A stretch of DNA of 64,000 nucleotides, from contig JAJAGP010000046.1 in the NCBI GenBank assembly GCA_025084515.1, positions 864,789-928,788 of the forward strand. Reading direction: 5' to 3'. Each line of letters opens with the position of its first letter. The first letter of the stretch is position 1. Both the position numbers and the translations under genes were made by a program. The notes beneath the pieces are model-generated. The model did not search any database and was not told the DNA's origin. It saw only the letters and a list, made by a program, of their open reading frames with translations. Origin of the DNA: Ancistrus triradiatus (taxonomy: Eukaryota > Chordata > Actinopteri > Siluriformes > Loricariidae). Positions 47,860 through 58,433 of the stretch are shown piece by piece.

Positions 47860-50800
47860 CAGATGTTGAATAATAATAATAATAATAATAATAACAGTAA
47901 TAATTAACTTTTGTTACCACATTTTAATTAACTATGAAATAAATTCTATTTAAAGTAAGACCTCTCTTTAACAGCTAAAAGTTGTCTTTCTTCATGACTT
48001 TTCGTTTCTTTGTAGAAATAATCCATCTTGAAATCTTTAAAATCCAATCAATTTACTGTCTGTGCTGCACATAAATACATTTATTTTCTGTCCTCGGAGG
48101 AAAATTGGGGTAGAGGACAGAAAGAAAATCAACGTGACAGGGCCCAGAAGAAAAAAAATCATTAAATCACTCATAGGGTTGTGAAATCACAGCGCCGCTG
48201 ACAGTGTAATCACAAAGCCCGCGTCACAAAGCTGTTATTAGCATCAAAAGACGAACATTTCGTGGACAGCTTGATGAAGACGCCTTTATCGGTGTCAAAG
48301 GAACAAAAATAAACCTCAAGGTGCACGAAGTTTGAGCAACAACAAGCAGAGTGAAAGGGAAAGTAAGCCATTGTGCAGGGATAACTCAGTCTGTTCCACA
48401 GCAGGTCTCTTCATTACTGTTGGTTTGTCCAAGTCTGTGCTTGTGGACTGTGAACCAGCAAAATATTAACCATCCTTTCTGATAGTCCACCAATCTTCTG
48501 TGCAGTCTCAATAACTTGCTGACTTACTAATGGTTCCTTAAAATAAGCCATATTTACGTTTGTTCCCCGCACAGGCCACATGTGACGATCACTCACCTTT
48601 TTGGTTTTGTCCATAGCCTTTAATATAGAGACATTCAGGTCTTCTAAAGCAGCCAGGACGTTTTCGTATTCTCCAAGATGCTGAGAGAAGTATTCTGAGA
48701 ACCACACGTAGAAACCACAATGTTTTAATCTCTTAAACACCTAAACTGGCTATAATATGTTTAGCTACTGAGGGATTACTCAGGTACCACACAGCAAACC
48801 TTATCCAGGTCAAGAACAAAAATGTAAATGGGAAACTATTACATTGTTACATATCATACGGTTAAATCGGTATTTTAATAAATAAACAGTAAATGCTTAC
48901 CACAGAGCTCATCTGTGTCCACGTTGCTGTAAGAAAAAAAACACAAATACAAAATGAATGTCGAGCAAACATACCTGCAAGTGTTCACCATCCGTGCAAA
49001 ATAATCCCCCACAATGACACAATGCTGTTTAGAAACACTACTAAATATTAATATTAGTATCGGCCACAAAACTGTGCTAATAATCTGTTATCGTATCAGC
49101 CCAGGAAATTCAATATCGGTGTGTCCTTAGTGTATGTAAGCAACAAAGTGGTTAATGTTAAAGCATGGTTTGAAATGAGCTTTTTAGATCCTTATGAGAA
49201 GTCAGAAATGTGAAAATGTTAGCTAGAAATAAGGCTGTGAAAGGTAAATAATTCTGGCTTGTATGGGTATATCGTTTGCTCTTGCACTGGTTTGCTGCCT
49301 GCCTCTGTTTACGTGGTCGGTGTTGTTGCTGCTTTCCAGGTCAAGTACGAGCAAATGCACAAAGCTGACTTCATCATGACGTCTCTGATGCACAACACGT
49401 TCCATAACCTGCCCGCCGGCCAACATCAAGCACTTTCCCCACTGTTCATGATTAGACAAAACGAGGCATGTTCCTTTATACGAAGTGCCTGCAGATCAGT
49501 CAGGCGGTCGTCACTATGGAAACCAAGCTGACTTAAATGATGAGAGATGTGATCACATAGGGACGTAAGCTAGATGAACTTGTACTAACACACTCATGCT
49601 GTTCATTTGTTGCCTTTGGCTGAACTCGAACCTGAACTCAAAACCCTTCACCTCCACCATTTGGACCTGAACTGTATACACTGCTCCATATCCACCTGGC
49701 AATCAAGTGGTTGCACCATGGTCTTAGCTTCAGTGCAAGGGCATCATCAGTCCCAAATTCTGCTGTGCCCCTAGAAAATTATCGGAGCGAAAAGTACATT
49801 TATTCTGGATTGCTGAGCAGAACTACAGGACACGGCCAGCGAAGTTCACTACAGGCACTACATTCCCATAATGCCCGAGCATCTTTCCAAAAGCTTGAAC
49901 GTTCAGTATGAGTTCAGTTTCTTTTGATTCCTTTCGATTATCATGCTGGATGAAATGGATTATCAAATTTTACACCAACTTGTGGATACCAAATACTGTC
50001 AGTTCTAATCTTTTTCTGACTTTTTGATTTCTAATGAAAAACATTCTACTTTCTGTCCCCCTATGACTGATTGGCCAGCATAGGAGCATCTCTGTGCCCC
50101 TTTAAATTCTGTGTGTACCCCAGTACAACAAGCAGTCTAGAAAGGCCTGGATTTACCTTTCATACTGACTATTTTAGGTTTTGGAACTGGACAATTGATA
50201 CTGAAAACGCATTTCTGGAACTGCTGCTGGAATCTGAACTGAAGGAACATTTTCTTAGTTCTTAAGAATGATGGCGAAAGCATCCCATTGATCGCATGGT
50301 TGTGCCACAGGAACTGTAGCTCTTCGAATGGCATGTGTAAGGCTTCATAACTCCTACTTCAGACCAGACACAAGTGCCTATGTTCAGAGCAGACACCATT
50401 TTTAAATAAACAACAGAACTTTGTGCTAAAAATGGGGGAAAAAAACACATTATTACTGGATTTCTCTACTAAGTACTAAGTGCTACTGATGGACCAGGTA
50501 TAGAGGAGCGATGGAATAAATCCCCTCTGAGCGCTCTGCAATAACCCTAATAATCCCACACAGCATAACCACGTCACCCGCTGTGATGTAACGTCTCTTT
50601 TTACGATAGATATGAGGACGTAAATGTCCCTAATACCCGGGAGGACGTTACTCACAGCAGCGTCTCTGTTCGTGACATTTGCCGGCAGACAGGAGACAGC
50701 AAGAGGAGTAAGCATTCAAAAGCAGTGGGCACTCCATCTGCACCCAGCCCTCACCCTCCGTGGCATCACGAGCACTTTTCATGAACAGACAGTCTGCACT

Positions 50801-53800
50801 GTTATCTCTTAACAATGAGACCCTGATTAGACTAAAGATCCCTAATAAAGAGTATTCATTGGTGTAATTAGAGCATGTCGTGAGCTGATGAGCCTCCTTA
50901 GACAAACTACACCAATATAGCAGAGCCAAAAACACAAAAAACATTAAATCAGAACATATTTAAAAATGATATCGCCGCATAACGTTACAATCAAACATAA
51001 CACAGACGTAAGCAAACAATCGGTCAAAAGACTAAACTGTGCAGGCTGTACGTTTGACGTTTGTGGCTTTGTTTTTGTTTCAAAACAGAGTGGGAGGAAA
51101 GAAAGGAGCGCAGCTACAGAACTGACTGGTGACAAACCGGGCCCTATGCCCTCTGGTCACCATGGGGATGCCATGCTATGCCACCGAGAAGCGGCATCAC
51201 CAACACACGATTTATGTCCCTCATAAATATTATACAAACATTTTACATTAAACTCATTTAATAAATATAAGAATGCTACTTTATTTATTTAAAATTCAAA
51301 AGCAACAACACATTGTTTCTGGTGTTTTTTACATTGAGTTTATCTGCAGATAGTCCCCGATAAAGTTGAATTTATCGCAAACCGAGGAGTTTAATACACA
51401 GCTGAACCCTTGTACACGTGCATGTTTGTAGTAAGCGAATGCTTAAACATAAAAGCTACAAATGTTTTACGTGAGCGTTTTATTACGTACTCTGTATTAT
51501 GAGTATCGATCATGTGGAAGAGCTCCTTCAGTTCGTCTCCAGACAAAACTCCGTCTGAGAAATACGCCTTAAACTCCTCGAAGGACAGCTTCCCATCATC
51601 TGCAGAACAACAAAACAAAAAACATAATGTAAAGACTTTTTTACTAAACATAATATGACGTGGCTCCTGGCCCGGCTGCTGTCTGTGTGGTTTTGCAGGT
51701 ACAGGTTTAGAAAAGTCTCACAGTGCGAATGCGGTGTGTGTATGTATCCTACAACAATTTGGCTCCTGTCCAAGACGGGACACACCTTGCACCCTGTGCT
51801 GCAGCTGGATTAATCGGGTATAGATAAAAAAATGAATGAATCAATCAAGTTAACAGAAAACAGCACGCTCTAAAACACTAGCCCACCATTGCGCTGACCC
51901 AGGTTCGAGTCCCAGCAGAGCCCGGTACGGAATGAGTGATGGTACAGCATCCTGCCCAGGGCACAAAGCAGGGTTACGGCTTTGTTTTGAATATTAATGT
52001 TTTATTTAAATAGCGCCTCTATGAAGCCGTTATCACAATAAACAACGCCAAGAAAGGAAAAGCGATAAAAAGCAAAGTAAAAAAGATATGAAGCAGCTGA
52101 ATTAAAAAGACAGTCTTTAAAAAATATGCACACGCGCACGATCAGTGGATGGAGCTAACCAAAGAACGTCATCAAACCTAGAGTGAATGTTTTGCTCTTT
52201 ATAAAGTCACTTTTAAGATGATTTTAGAAATCGTTTGTAGACGCTCGATGAACTCGGGGTCTGTAATTGCACAGGCGCTCCATAATAAAGGGAAACGAGC
52301 GACTGGAGCCTGGTGTTGCCCTCGGGTTCATCCGCGCACGGTGACACGCGTAATTCCAGAGGTGAGTCATACATACCAGCATGCACTCAAAATAGACTCG
52401 GTGCACACACAAAGAGTCTGCAGGCTACACACCGCACTGCACAACCAGTGATTTTCAGCTCACAAAAGGAAAAAGGCAGTGCAAAAGAATTAACAACTGA
52501 GACGCGAAGGAGAACGACTGGGTCAAGGCACAGAGCGGCCACTGGCCCATGTCTAATCACTGAAAAGCAGAAATACAGGACTGTCTACGAAAGACGATTG
52601 GGCACTTTGGACAAAATACGCTTTTGTTGATTCTCTGAATGAAAAGAACACAAATTGATCAGCGAGCAAACAAATATAGCGGCACTAGGTTCACAACTGG
52701 TCTGTACCACACCGTGGACAAACCACCATCGCACCAGATACAATCCGGGGTCGACCAGCATGCCTACTGAGCATGCCCAGTTCATATTCCTCCTTCTGAC
52801 AAGTTGTGTGTGATGTGTGATATGATTATCTATGCGTGTTCCGTCTTGCCAGAGGTTCCCATGCATCCAATGCTTAGATGTCCTGCTCAAAGTGAGAGCC
52901 ACCCATGCCATCAAGGATGCCAGCTAGGCCACCCATGCTGGTTAAGTCGAGGGTTAAAGGCCTTGATCAAGGGCAAAACTGCGAAACATTGTCAGAGATT
53001 TAATATCAGCAGCCTTGACCACTAGTCGAACGTTTGAAGTTTAAGTTTGCATAAGACTCCATGCATAGGGTCTTATATAACTGCTCTGCACATAGTAAGC
53101 AATGACCATGTCATGCAGAATAAGATGGCAATGCAAATGCATGATGCTTTATGGCATCATAAATCATTAGCATTTCTTATCACTAAAACAGGACATTGGC
53201 CAGACATTTCCCATGTCACATAGCAGTTTAGATACTTTGCACGTAGTCTTTTATGTTAAACCATAATATACATTAAAACACAATATGAAAACATTTAGTA
53301 CAGTACTGTACCCTACAATACCGGCATTCTTATCTTAGTAACACTTAAGAAACAAAAGAGAGTGGAACGCTACCGTGGTGTTTTCTTCAGATGTTGCAAG
53401 GGTTTGCTCGTACTAGTTTTCTGTCATTGAGACGTGAGTTATAATAATATATAAGCTCTTCGGACCAAAAATGAGTCATGTTGCATGTTTAAGGTGGCAG
53501 TAACTTCAGGCTCCTGCAGATGGCGTTGCACGAGTATGATCGATTTAATTCATAGATTGAGAAGAGGTGGTACAGTGAGGTGAATGTCTCATTTGATGTG
53601 TGGAAAATGGGTCGCACAGCAGATGTTAACAAATGGCCGTTTGTGTGAAGGAAGTAGCTGAGTTTGCAGGTGTATCGAAGCTGACAGTCATGCAGGTTTA
53701 CCAGCAGTGGCAAAAATACCAGTCTACAGATTTCATTTCCCACGCCGCATACCTGTAACTAAGTAAACTAATACTGAATTAGCAGCCGGCTGGGCTTTGG

Positions 53801-55188
53801 TTTTGCACTCACAAGTAAATAATACATGATAAAGCCTTGTTAAGGAGTCTGAGGGTTTTGCTTTGCATACCTGACCGACTTATGAGAGGTTCAGTCAGTT
53901 TTCTTGGTCTTGTAATTCTTACTAACATCTCAGTCAGTGGAAAGAGCGAGCGAGAAAAGGTTTCACTGTCTTTTTAGAGTTGGAGGAACACACAAGAAGC
54001 CAGGAGTAAATTCCAACATGCAGTAACTCAGTACAAAGATTTGCATCTGTCCACCGCTGGTCCCTTGCTATTACAAAAGCGATCGTGCCAACGTTAAAGC
54101 ACCAAGTCACGCAAGTCTTCTGGACAAACACCATGGCATTTGATTGGTGCCCAATTCCACGTCTGAGATATTGAGCGATATTAAATTCGGAATGGTCGGT
54201 CCAGAGTGTTTCCATGACAACTGAGAAACAGCATTGAGGAGGCCGGTCCAAAACGGAGGCACAAAATCTGCATGCATGCATCCAAAACATATCGAGCTCA
54301 GCATTAGGAGCTGGGAAAGACTTACCATTTTTATCCGCCCGCCTCAGGATCTGAAAAAAGAAGAGAGCACCGTGACAAAAATACGTGATAGATGATTTGC
54401 AGGAATACAAATTACACCAAAACGGCTTTAGTTAGGGATTTATTTCACAGCAAGTGTGAACCTTGAGGCGGATGGGCTACAACAGGGAGAGAATACGACC
54501 TAGTGTTAGTATAGTGGTCCTAATAAAGCGCTCAGTTGCCATCAATGGCTACATCATTACTGGCAGCAGTTTAAACTGGTACAGGTTGGCACGTTGACAA
54601 CGATTAGCGCTGTCGCCTCTCAGCTCTGGAGATCCCTGGATCGACTGTGGACCTGTGTACAGGTATAGCACCCTTATAAGTGACTTTGTAGGTATTCTAT
54701 TACTGATGTAGCCCAACAGCCCAGCCCCGACGCCATCTTTTAACAGAAAGGACCCACCATGGACCTCTAACCCGATATTATATTGATGACAGACCATTCT
54801 CTGCATGCTGGTATGACTGCATATCACATTATTAGGAAAATGACCCTATGGTGAAATCATGAAATCAGTCTGAATTCATGCATAGAATAGCAATGATTAC
54901 TACTTACAGGTGCATACTTAGGGAAAATACATGCATCTTCTAAAAACGATATATGGCACTGACTGAATAAACACTTCTCAATACAGCACTATAACTTTCA
55001 GCCCTAAAAATTCAGAAGTCACCACAAACATCGCATGGCCAGCCCTGGTCTGTAGGCTATACAACTCCGTATTACTATATCCAGCATAAATAACTACTTA
55101 CGTCCAAAAATATGGACATGCCCTTCTTTAGGTCCACCGGGTTGCCCGTGTCGTCTGACAGAGACTGCACTTCTTCAGAGCAATCCAT
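36781..55188 (-). CDS. necab1: N-terminal EF-hand calcium-binding protein 1, complete
   Basis: Thirteen coding exons: 55102-55188, 54326-54350, 51491-51599, 48901-48926, 48597-48694, 45441-45581, 42633-42750, 41209-41285, 40975-41031, 38603-38715, 37570-37647, 37348-37439 and 36781-36809; 1,050 nt, 349 residues plus stop (human NECAB1 is 351). Every exon has canonical sites and compatible phase. The N-terminus carries one good EF-hand (loop DKNDDGKLSFEE) and a second weaker one (DTHNTDNVDTDE). The middle has a coiled-coil NECAB homology segment (YENVLAALEDLNVSILKAM to LQSSLECAMETTAEQTRKER) and a second helix region (QWMTQINRLQKLIDRLEKK). The C-terminus is an antibiotic-biosynthesis-monooxygenase-like domain ending SWWVLNNN. 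NECABs are neuronal cytoplasmic calcium-binding proteins with receptor partners. The first 20 residues diverge from mammals, as is usual. Confidence 0.95.
36852..37276. mobile_element. Miniature Tc1-type element, 425 bp, in the last necab1 intron
   Basis: Ends TACAGCACTGTGCAAAAGTC and GACTTTTGCACAGTACTGTA are inverted repeats. It makes up 425 of the 538 bp of intron 12. Confidence 0.85.
37348..37439 (-). CDS. necab1: necab1 coding exon 12
   Basis: Encodes HLQTNYNKTFQRGNVDFLET and PEITTTMLVP; acceptor CTGTTTAG, donor CCAG/GTACAG. Confidence 0.94.
37570..37647 (-). CDS. necab1: necab1 coding exon 11
   Basis: Encodes ISVQRIANESRFMLYEFWEH and SNVWK, part of the monooxygenase-like domain; acceptor TCTGCAG, donor AA/GTGAGT. 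Confidence 0.94.
38162..38323. mobile_element. Miniature Tc1-type element, 162 bp
   Basis: Ends TACAGTACTGTGCAAAAGTC and TTTGCACAGTACTGTA; the shortest member of the family seen at 14575, 35039 and 36852. In necab1 intron 10. Confidence 0.8.
38603..38715 (-). CDS. necab1: necab1 coding exon 10
   Basis: Encodes HILIVQRQLSVLEDELDEFR and LALRQYVDCASVQTGCL; acceptor CTTTGTAG, donor CA/GTGAGT. Confidence 0.95.
39370..39412 (+). repeat. GT microsatellite
   Basis: GTGTGTGTGTGTCTGTGTGTG run in necab1 intron 9. Confidence 0.85.
39830..40970 (+). repeat. Purine-rich tandem repeat, about 41-bp unit
   Basis: GAATTGAAGAA recurs at 40275, 40395, 40435, 40477, 40518 and 40598 (and GATTGAAGAA near 40640), all multiples of 40-42 bp apart, with GAGATTAAAGAGGTGGAGAG between. 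Nearly all G and A on the plus strand. It ends beside the donor of necab1 exon 9, in intron 9. Confidence 0.85.
40975..41031 (-). CDS. necab1: necab1 coding exon 9
   Basis: Encodes ELRLEPVEEEEVSDGTTQS; acceptor ATTCTTTAG, donor TCG/GTACCT. Acidic linker before the C-terminal domain. Confidence 0.9.
41209..41285 (-). CDS. necab1: necab1 coding exon 8
   Basis: Encodes VYEEESQWMTQINRLQKLID and RLEKK, the second coiled-coil segment; acceptor CTCTTTAG, donor AAG/GTAAAA. Confidence 0.95.
41409..41488 (+). repeat. Common fish repeat fragment
   Basis: TATCAGACGCTCTCCTCAAGG...ACAACCCAAGCAATAGAGGG...CAACAGTGGCAG matches the family at 31269-31435. In necab1 intron 7. Confidence 0.55.
41500..42250 (-). 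mobile_element. Degraded Tc1-like element
   Basis: Minus strand encodes a broken transposase: QKGVIAFGLAKGRSVKEVAE, KFLSELWLKEETGGLGCRRV, and after a stop ERTLHTMDIWSRVARKR. No DDE core survives. Its 5' flank matches 53480-53745, an independent copy. Confidence 0.7.
42633..42750 (-). CDS. necab1: necab1 coding exon 7
   Basis: Encodes VPVKPEVLSIQWSGRRSNRR and LQRNNSLSPNNPALSLVNS, a serine/arginine-rich linker. The acceptor (TTCACAGGCAG) follows a CA/GT repeat and has a poor pyrimidine tract; donor TCTG/GTGGGT. Confidence 0.9.
42900..43160. repeat. Probable miniature element with GCAAAAGTTTxCxCACCCCTG ends
   Basis: GCAAAAGTTTTCGCACCCCTGGTCAA near 42914 and GCTAAAGTTTCCACACCCCTGGTCAA near 43122 are direct copies about 208 bp apart; a related TATGCAAAAGTTTGGGCAC is at about 47294. 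Confidence 0.45.
43986..44103 (+). repeat. Common fish repeat fragment
   Basis: CCTTATCCAGAGCGACTTAC and CAGTCTTACAATCCAAGCAA match 31269-31435. Confidence 0.75.
44812..44985 (+). repeat. Degenerate CAAGTCGAGTCT tandem repeat
   Basis: Multiple variants of GTCCAAGTCAAGTC, CAAGTCGAGTCTCAA and GAGTCTGAGTTGAGTCC over about 170 bp in necab1 intron 6. Confidence 0.7.
45441..45581 (-). CDS. necab1: necab1 coding exon 6
   Basis: Encodes DYQEATHLEQFVTRFLLKET, TNQLQSLQSSLECAMETTAE and QTRKERQ; acceptor ATCCGCAG, donor CAA/GTACAG. Confidence 0.95.
45582..48596 (-). other. necab1 intron 5
   Basis: About 3 kb without coding exons. It holds the AAT microsatellite (47598-47903) and a duplicated stretch (GAAGCCCCAxA...ACAGACACCCACTGAAGCC) at about 46869 and 47331. 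Confidence 0.6.
47598..47903 (+). repeat. AAT microsatellite, about 300 bp
   Basis: Long interrupted AATAATAAT runs with AAC/AAA variants; the translated isoleucine and leucine frames are artefacts. Confidence 0.95.
48597..48694 (-). CDS. necab1: necab1 coding exon 5
   Basis: Encodes (E)YFSQHLGEYENVLAALED and LNVSILKAMDKTKK; acceptor GTTCTCAG, donor AAG/GTGAGT. Confidence 0.95.
48901..48926 (-). CDS. necab1: necab1 coding exon 4 (26 nt)
   Basis: Microexon encoding NVDTDELC between split codons, the end of the second EF-hand loop; acceptor CTTACAG, donor TGTG/GTAAGC. Confidence 0.92.
49820..50150. repeat. Dispersed repeat shared with 17270-17740
   Basis: CTACATTCCCATAATGCC...CTTTCCAAAAGCTTGAACG and the GTGCCCCTTTAAATTCTGTG...CAGTCTAGAAA block match the first locus. 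Confidence 0.6.
51491..51599 (-). CDS. necab1: necab1 coding exon 3 (EF-hand)
   Basis: Encodes (D)DGKLSFEEFKAYFSDGVL, SGDELKELFHMIDTHNT; the calcium loop has D, N, D, K, S and E at the expected positions. Acceptor TTCTGCAG, donor GA/GTACGT. Confidence 0.96.
51660..51990. repeat. SINE fragments, one with a tRNA-type B box
   Basis: CGGGACACACCTTGCACCCT...GGTATAGATAAAAAAATGAATGAA looks like a SINE tail; 51870-51930 has CAGGTTCGAGTCCC, a tRNA-type B box. Not a tRNA gene: no cloverleaf. Confidence 0.5.
53480..53745 (+). mobile_element. Degraded Tc1-like element, second copy
   Basis: GAGAAGAGGTGGTACAGTGA and GAAGGAAGTAGCTGAGTTTG match the 41.9-42.2 kb copy in opposite orientation; the frame is destroyed by stops. 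In necab1 intron 2. Confidence 0.65.
54326..54350 (-). CDS. necab1: necab1 coding exon 2 (25 nt)
   Basis: Microexon encoding ILRRADKN plus one base, the start of the EF-hand loop; acceptor TTTTTCAG, donor AATG/GTAAGT. Confidence 0.93.
55102..55188 (-). CDS. necab1: necab1 coding exon 1
   Basis: ATG at 55188; encodes MDCSEEVQSLSDDTGNPVDL and KKGMSIFLD, donor GAC/GTAAGT. The KGMSIFLD end is the family-conserved part; the acidic, serine-rich start is variable between species. Confidence 0.93.
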
Positions 55189-55959
55189 TTTATCTCACTG
55201 ACTTAATAAATAAGATGGAAAACAAACAAACAAACAAAAAAACAATTAAAAACAACTCCAGTCCCTTATTAATAGCTGCAGTACAGCCGCTCCAAAGCGC
55301 GCGCACGCAGCAACTGAACAGGTTGATGCTGTGCGCGTTGCCGGACCCGAATGCGCGCGCCCGCCACTTAGTGGCACCTGTTTAATCGCAGTTTCGTCGA
55401 CTTCCATCTTACAGACGCACATATTTGTCCCCAGAGCCCTCGAGTTTGACCCTGTGAGGCGTATAAAGCCAGAAACGGAGTGTTTTTGACACGATGTTAA
55501 GGAAATCTTAAATATTCAGGTCGTTGTGGGTCAAGTTTGTATCATTTCAGGGACCAAATGTCCCCACAAGGATAGAAAGACAAACTTCCTATGTGTGATG
55601 GGTTAAGCTTAATGGTTAGAGTCGAGGTTAAGCATTATTTAAACACAGAGGTTAAAATAAAGGTTAACACAACCATGCGTGTAGGGTTGTGTGGCTTGTG
55701 TGTAAAACAACTATGATGTAAGCTACAGAAATGAAAGTAACACATTCAGGTATAGTGTGTGAGTTACAGCATGCACAAGTGATTAAAAATGACAGCACAC
55801 CGCCACCTTGTGGTGGAGCCAAGAAGATGGATGACACAAAGTTGTAGAATAAACTGTACATTTCTATCCTGGTCTGGGTGACAGGTGCTTTTATGCCCAC
55901 TGAACACGGTGTCCATTTAACTCCAAGGTGCAAGAGTAAGAGTATGCCAGTCCATACCA

Positions 55960-56236
55960 GGGTTGGCAAGGGTCGCTGTTGCAGTGCCAGGGGATGATCT
56001 CTCCACCGGACCAGGAACATCTAGGGTGCCAAGGAGGTTTGGATCCCTTTTTGAGTCTTGGTCCTTCAGAGGTTTCTTCCTTATAACGTTTAGGGAGTTC
56101 TTCCTTGCCACTGTCGCCCTAGGCTTGCTCAATTTGGGCTTTGGATCTAGATAATAGAAAAATAATAGGAAATTGTAGAGCTGCTTTGAGACAATGCTCC
56201 ATTTTATGAAGTGCCATAGAAATAAATCTGACTCTG
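55960..56236 (+). repeat. SINE-like dispersed repeat, third copy
   Basis: GGGAGTTCTTCCTTGCCACT, CTAGGCTTGCTCAATTTGGG and GCTGCTTTGAGACAATGCTC match 15372-15537. Confidence 0.8.
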
Positions 56237-56339
56237 GCGTTGGCACTAGGAGCTGAGAGCCTGGGTTACGGGGCTCTACAATGGACTGGCAGAGAGCACT
56301 GGCAAAACAATTTGTAATCAGAAATTAAATTACACTGCA

Positions 56340-56590
56340 GTTTTAGAGAACAACAACTATGTGAGGCACAGTGACCTGAGACCTGGGTTTCGATTCTGGG
56401 TCTGGCCTCTGCCTGTGTGGAGTTTGCATGTTCTCCCCATACTCTGGTTTCTCCTCACTTTCCAAAGATGTTAGATCAAAAGATGAGTCTAAAGTGTAAC
56501 ATGAGTGAGTGTGTGCACTGCAATGGATTGGCACCCTGTGATGCCGGTTAGACTCCCACAAACCCTGAATTGGATGAAGCAGCTATATTG
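56340..56590 (+). repeat. Fish SINE (TGGAGTTTGCATGTTCTCCC type)
   Basis: GGGTTTCGATTCTGGGTCTG, TGTGTGGAGTTTGCATGTTC and GATTGGCACCCTGTGATGCC are hallmarks of a widespread fish SINE. Confidence 0.7.
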
Positions 56591-57035
56591 ATATTGATTC
56601 AAGTCTGATCAAACGTGCATTGACTAGTTTTATGTCTAATCAAAAAAGACTTCATTTGTGGGTCAGGTACCAAAGTTTTAGGGGGCTAAACCAAATATTT
56701 AGTCTATTTTGTTGCCCTAATCTTGCAAAAACCGTTTGAATCCAGTCTTAAAGATCTCTCAGGATCATTTCTTGTAGCGTGGCATCTGCTGTTGGTGCCA
56801 CCCAGCTGTAGATCCTGAGGTTCGAGCTTCCAAGGCGTCCTCGGGTCACTGTAGCATGGGGTTCTGAAGGCTTTTTTCACGTCCACATTCTTCATCTCTA
56901 ATAAGCACCACCAGATGGACCCGCTGCTCTAAAAACTGCCTTCAGTCTTGGTGTTTGATGCCCGTTCAGCATTGCTGTGACAAACCCCCACCCACTGAGG
57001 TTCTTTGAGGTGCTCAGCCATTACTCTGTCACGCT

Positions 57036-57045
57036 TCTCGCGAGA
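57036..57045. promoter_or_regulatory. TCTCGCGAGA element upstream of tmem64
   Basis: Exact palindromic TCTCGCGAGA, followed at once by TCTCGCG. This is a known core element of CpG-type, TATA-less vertebrate promoters. It lies 1.4 kb before the tmem64 ATG in a CG-enriched stretch (about 57020-57450) and may mark its promoter. Confidence 0.45.
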
Positions 57046-58433
57046 TCTCGCGTGTTCTGCGCTGGAGAGTTACCACGTGGTGATGTTGCGTGGCATTGTG
57101 GGACACAAACAGTGGTAGGTTAGAGCTGGGCTCCAGTGCGCGCTGCAGGTATCTAGTGTGCGAAGCTTGACTCGACTTGACTGATGGGATCTGTACAGGG
57201 CTAAAGACCAGGCTGGAGATCGCGTGCTGTGCGTCAGTACGTACGTGGGTGCGTGTGTGGAAGACTGACGAATTGATGACAGTAGCGGGACTTTGGACTC
57301 GATCCTGATCTCCTTACTGTGTGTGTATGTGGTTCCTGATCCAGAGGAGCGCGCAAAGTTCGTGCTGTCCGGAATGAAAGCGCATCGGTGATAAAGTGCT
57401 GGAGGACCTGAGCGTGGGTACGCGCGTGTTTTGGGTAAACATGGTCGACGTGGTGGGCGCAGAATGAGCTCCCGGTGCTGGACAGTAACGTGATGGCGTT
57501 TATAACTGCACCTCAGCCAGAGTCCGTGAGATGGGAATGAGTCTGATCCGGATGGTGTTGTTGGACGTTTGTGAGAAGCTGAATCGGACCAGGATCTGTT
57601 TTTTGGGGGCATGTCTTTCGAAACTGGACCATATCTCCTGTAAATCCACAGTTTGGGAAGTTCTGGTGGAAGCCTGTATCTAGTGCCATTGCTGTAGGTT
57701 AACGTCCAGATGAATCCCGATGTTTCTAGGTTTAGTTGAATGTTTGTTGAGTAGCAGCTCGATTTGGAATCATTGAATGTTCAGTGTAGGTCCTATATTG
57801 GGCTTGGATCTGAGCCCAATCTGTACCTTTGAGCACCTTGAATATCTTTGAACCTTCAACCAGGAGAACTTCACACCCTCACCAAGAATGATCAAGAGAT
57901 CTGTTAGAAGTTTAGAGAACGTGCAATACAAGGTCTTAGAACCTGTACAGCATTGGGACAATTCCTCACCAAAAACCTTTCAGAAGGTCCAGTCTTGGGA
58001 TATTTACACATTTTATATTTGAGGGTTCTTCACCAAGAATTCTTTGGAAGGTTCTGTTTAGGGAATTGGGAGCAGGACCCACGCTTAGGAGCTTCAGTTT
58101 GAACTGACAGCAGGACACCATTTAGCGTCCCATATGAAGCACATTTGGAAGAAAACAGAGCACCCTCATACTTCTTGAAGAGTTCTTCACTAGAAATCAT
58201 AAAAATACCTATTTTTAGAAGAAATATTTAGGAAATTTATTGGGACTCCTTGGACCTGGAGAACCTTTGCACCTTTAGGAGCGATCTTCTCCAAGAGCTA
58301 TTTAGGACCTCATTGGGTTTGATGAGAACAATGAAACGAAGCCTATAGGGAGTCCTATTTAAGCACAGTGGAAACCAATGCAGAGGTGACTAGGAACCTG
58401 GACCGCTGACGAAAAACTCTTTAATCCAGGATC

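Larger units (their letters stand above)
55189..57000. other. necab1 upstream region and repeats
   Basis: GC-rich patch with GCGCGC runs at about 55290-55370, a likely necab1 promoter/5' UTR. Then dispersed repeats at 55960-56236 and 56340-56590; no gene. Confidence 0.45.

Noticed and set aside
51870..51930. tRNA gene candidate (GGTTCGAGTCCC box)
   Set aside because: Only a B-box-like motif; no cloverleaf arms. Read as a SINE.
57070..57612. 180-codon minus-strand open frame upstream of tmem64
   Set aside because: No domain or family resemblance, GC-rich promoter-like DNA, and no splice context; likely chance.
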